Assembly (NCBI GenBank): GCA_030146875.1
Contig: JASLAX010000182.1
Coordinates: forward strand, 1 to 7,778
Source: Longimicrobiaceae bacterium
Lineage (GTDB): Bacteria > Gemmatimonadota > Gemmatimonadetes > Longimicrobiales > Longimicrobiaceae
Reading direction: 5' to 3'
Length of the DNA: 7,778 nt
Within the stretch, counting starts at the first letter, position 1. Each line of letters starts with the position of its first letter. A program made the translations under genes and the position numbers. Shown in pieces: positions 5,501-7,778 of this stretch. The notes under the pieces are model-generated. The model saw only the letters and a program-made list of their open reading frames with translations, was not told the origin of the DNA and ran no database searches.

Positions 5501-7777
5501 TCAGCCGCCCGCGTCGCCCGTCCCGGCCTCGCTGCGCAGGATGGCCAGGAGGGCGTCCACCTCCCCCGCCGCCTCCGCCACCACCGCTCCGGGCTTCCGC
5601 AGCGCCTCCTCCGCGCGCCCGGCGGCGTCGGACAGGGCGTCCAGGCCGTATCCCGCCGCCGTGCCGCGCAGCTTGTGCACCTCGCCGCGCAGGCCGGCCA
5701 CGTCCTCCACCTCCTGCAGCGCCTCCACCCTCCGCAGCCGCTCCGCCAGCCCCGCGCGGAACTTCGCCCGCAGCGGCGCCAGGTAGTCGTCCTCCTCCCC
5801 CGTCCCGCTCTCCGCCTCCACCCCTGGCGCCGAGGTCTGCCTCGTCCGCTCCGAGGGAGAGGGAGCGGAGGAGGTCGGCGGCGGGGTCTCCATCGGCGTC
5901 GGGACGACGGGCACGGGCGGGATCTCGTCGGCCGACGCCGGGGACGTCGCCGGCTGGCGGACGGGGCGGGTCGGCGGCGGTGCGTCGGAAGACCCGGCGT
6001 CCGGCCGGGAAACGTCGGACGGCACCTCGTCGGACACCGCGTCCACGGAGGGCGTCCCGTCGTCCGGGGACGTCCCGCTCCACGGCCCGGGCCCCGCGGT
6101 GCCCGCCGCCCGGTCCACCGCGTCCAGCAGGTCGTGCGGCTCCACGGGCTTCAGCAGCACCGCGTGGAAGCCCTCTCCCGCGGCCGCCTCCGCGTCCTCC
6201 TGCGAGCCGGCGGCGGTGAACGCCACGACGGGGACGCGGGCCAGGGCGGGGTGGGCGCGGAGCTCGGCCATCGCCTCGCCGCCGGGGCGGTCGCCCAGGT
6301 TCAGGTCGAGCAGCACGGCGGCGGGGGGCTTCGGCGCCAGCCGGCCGGCCAGGCCGGGGGCCCCGTCGTCGTCGCCGGCCTCGTAGCCCCCCATGCGCAG
6401 CACCGCGCAGGCGTAGGCGCGCACGTCGGCGTCGTCGTCCACCACCGCCACGCGCACCCCGCGGCGGCGCGCGGCGGGGAGCGCGGGCGCCGCCGGAGCG
6501 GGATCGGCGGAGAGGACCTCCCGCCCCGCGGGAAGGGTGAACCAGAATACGCTCCCCTGCCCCTCCTGCGACTCCACCCCGATCCGCCCCCCCATCAGCT
6601 CCACCAGCCGCTTGGCCAGGGCCAGGCCCAGCCCCGCCCCCGCCACGCGCGACCCCGGCCGCGGGATGCGCGAGAACTCCTTGAAGAGCCGGCCCAGGTT
6701 CTCGCGGGCGATCCCCGGGCCGCGGTCGCGCACCTCGTAGCGCACCTCGCCGCCGGCGGTGGAGACGACCACCCGGACCTCGCTCTCTTCCGCGGCGTAC
6801 TTCAGCGCGTTCTCCACCAGGTTCAGCAGCACCTGCCGCGTCCGCCCCACGTCGGCCAGCGCCAGGTGGCGGGCGGAGTTCTCCACCCGCAGCCGCATCC
6901 GGCGCTCGGACGCCTGCGGGTGCAGCGACGCCACCACGCTGGCCGCCACGTCTCCCGGAGCGAAGGGCAGCACCGAGACCTCCAGCGTCCCCGCCTCCAC
7001 CTTGGAGAGGTTCAGCAGGTCGTGCAGCACGTGGAGGAGGTGCCGCGAGCTGCGCAGCACGATCTCCAGGTACTCCGCGCGCACCGCCTCGGGCAGCCGC
7101 GCGTGCTCGCTGGAGAGGAGCGACGCGAAGCCGACGATGGAGGAGAGCGGCGTGCGCAGCTCGTGGGCGACGTGGCCCACCGTGCGGCCCCGCGCCTCGC
7201 CCACCCGCGCCAGCTCGGCCGCGCGGCGCTCGCGGTCCGCCACCCCCGCCTCGGCCGCGCGCGCGCTCTCGTCGCGCTCGCGCAGGCGGGCGCCCAGGGC
7301 CGCCATCGCCGCGCGCACCTCGCCCAGCTCGTCCGCGGGGCCGGAAGGCGGCTCCGCGTCCTCGCCCCGCGCAAGGGCGCGCCCGTAGCCCGTCAGCGCC
7401 TCGGCCCGCGACCGCAGCGTCCGCGCCAGGGCCAGGGCGAGCGCGGCCGCCAGCAGCGCCGTGGCCAGGGCGAGCGCCGCCGTCAGGCGGATCTCGTACC
7501 CGTGGCGCCGCGCCGCCTCGTCGCGCACCAGGTCCAGGTAGAAGCGGTTGACGTCCTGCAGGCGCACCAGCGGCACGGAGGCCGCGCGTGCCACCGAGCC
7601 GATCGTCCCCGCGGGAGGCTGGCCGCCGGACGCGACCACGCGGGCGACGGAGTCCAGCGCCGCCACGCCCACCCGCGCGTCCGCCAGCGCCGCGGCCTCC
7701 GTCTCGCCCATGCTCCCGCCCCCCCGCGCCAGCGCCACGTGCAGCAGGCCGCCTTCGCCGCCGCCGCGCGCCTGCGC
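5501..7777 (-). CDS. Hybrid sensor histidine kinase: TM-HAMP-HisKA-HATPase-REC-HPt (N-terminus outside window)
   Basis: The frame is open to the window edge. Residues are numbered from an in-frame GTG at 7738, with 13 more codons upstream in the window. That GTG is unlikely to be the start, since an N-terminal TM segment is expected further up. Residues 1-80 look mostly helical and are probably the end of an extracytoplasmic sensor region. TM is about 84-106, and HAMP about 107-155 (LARGED...DELGEVRAAMAALGARL). The HisKA motif is GHVAHELRTPLSS with His192. HATPase motifs are N box LLNLVENALKYA (Asn310), G1 DRGPGI (338-343), F box LFKEF and G2 GAGLGLAL (367-374). The receiver spans about 427-545 with Asp434/435, Asp478 in VLLDLN, Thr508 and Lys530-Pro531. 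A Pro/Ser/Thr/Asp-rich linker (about 546-650) leads to an HPt with His688 in EVHKLRGTAAGYGL. All catalytic residues are intact. Upon sensing an unknown signal it should pass phosphate His192-Asp478-His688 and on to a receiver such as its downstream neighbour. The stop is TGA at 5503-5501. Confidence 0.92.
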   Translation of the reverse strand, partial: AQARGGGEGGLLHVALARGGGSMGETEAAALADARVGVAALDSVARVVASGGQPPAGTIGSVARAASVPLVRLQDVNRFYLDLVRDEAARRHGYEIRLTAALALATALLAAALALALARTLRSRAEALTGYGRALARGEDAEPPSGPADELGEVRAAMAALGARLRERDESARAAEAGVADRERRAAELARVGEARGRTVGHVAHELRTPLSSIVGFASLLSSEHARLPEAVRAEYLEIVLRSSRHLLHVLHDLLNLSKVEAGTLEVSVLPFAPGDVAASVVASLHPQASERRMRLRVENSARHLALADVGRTRQVLLNLVENALKYAAEESEVRVVVSTAGGEVRYEVRDRGPGIARENLGRLFKEFSRIPRPGSRVAGAGLGLALAKRLVELMGGRIGVESQEGQGSVFWFTLPAGREVLSADPAPAAPALPAARRRGVRVAVVDDDADVRAYACAVLRMGGYEAGDDDGAPGLAGRLAPKPPAAVLLDLNLGDRPGGEAMAELRAHPALARVPVVAFTAAGSQEDAEAAAGEGFHAVLLKPVEPHDLLDAVDRAAGTAGPGPWSGTSPDDGTPSVDAVSDEVPSDVSRPDAGSSDAPPPTRPVRQPATSPASADEIPPVPVVPTPMETPPPTSSAPSPSERTRQTSAPGVEAESGTGEEDDYLAPLRAKFRAGLAERLRRVEALQEVEDVAGLRGEVHKLRGTAAGYGLDALSDAAGRAEEALRKPGAVVAEAAGEVDALLAILRSEAGTGDAGG

Positions 7778-7778
7778 C

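Noticed and set aside
5206..6219. Plus-strand open frame across the kinase-receiver gap and kinase C-terminus
   Set aside because: It is Pro/Arg/Ala low complexity and antisense to well-supported REC and HPt domains.

Overview
This window is very GC-rich with strong third-position G/C bias. It reads as chromosomal DNA of a diderm (outer-membrane) bacterium. The Ala/Arg/Gly-rich proteins, GTG starts and a non-proteobacterial style of chaperone-usher genes suggest something like Gemmatimonadota (Longimicrobium-type) or a similar high-GC phylum. That placement is inferred from style only, not from a search.

Left part (1-4832, plus strand): a tightly packed chaperone-usher surface-fibre operon, cut at its 5' end. 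In order it holds the C-terminal end of a fimbrial subunit (2-229), a DUF4402-type subunit (271-762), a PapD-like periplasmic chaperone (788-1630), a second complete DUF4402-type subunit with a cysteine pair (1639-2208), and a large outer-membrane usher (2226-4832). Gaps are 41, 25, 8 and 17 nt, so the genes are almost certainly cotranscribed. Expected route: Sec export of subunits, capture by the chaperone, then assembly and secretion through the usher. The usher is atypical, with no recognisable classical PapC N-terminal domain, a charged helical linker before the barrel, and C-terminal Ig/SdrD-B-like domains with an Asp/Asn-rich loop resembling a calcium site.

Middle (4833-4914): the convergent gap holds a perfect 38-bp palindrome, probably a bidirectional terminator for the usher operon and the opposing signalling genes.

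Right part (4915-7778, minus strand): a hybrid sensor kinase (5501 to the window edge, N-terminus outside) with a TM segment, HAMP, HisKA, HATPase, REC and C-terminal HPt. It is followed, after a 196-bp gap, by a stand-alone receiver (4915-5304). Together they carry all four stations of a His-Asp-His-Asp phosphorelay but no output domain. The 196-bp gap holds alternating GTTCC/GGAAC arms, part of which recurs in inverted orientation just after the usher gene, plus a possible sigma-54-like promoter for the receiver gene.

Most notable for follow-up are the divergent usher, the output-less phosphorelay, and the unexplained inverted repeat pair bracketing the receiver gene. Nothing here proves a wholly new system.
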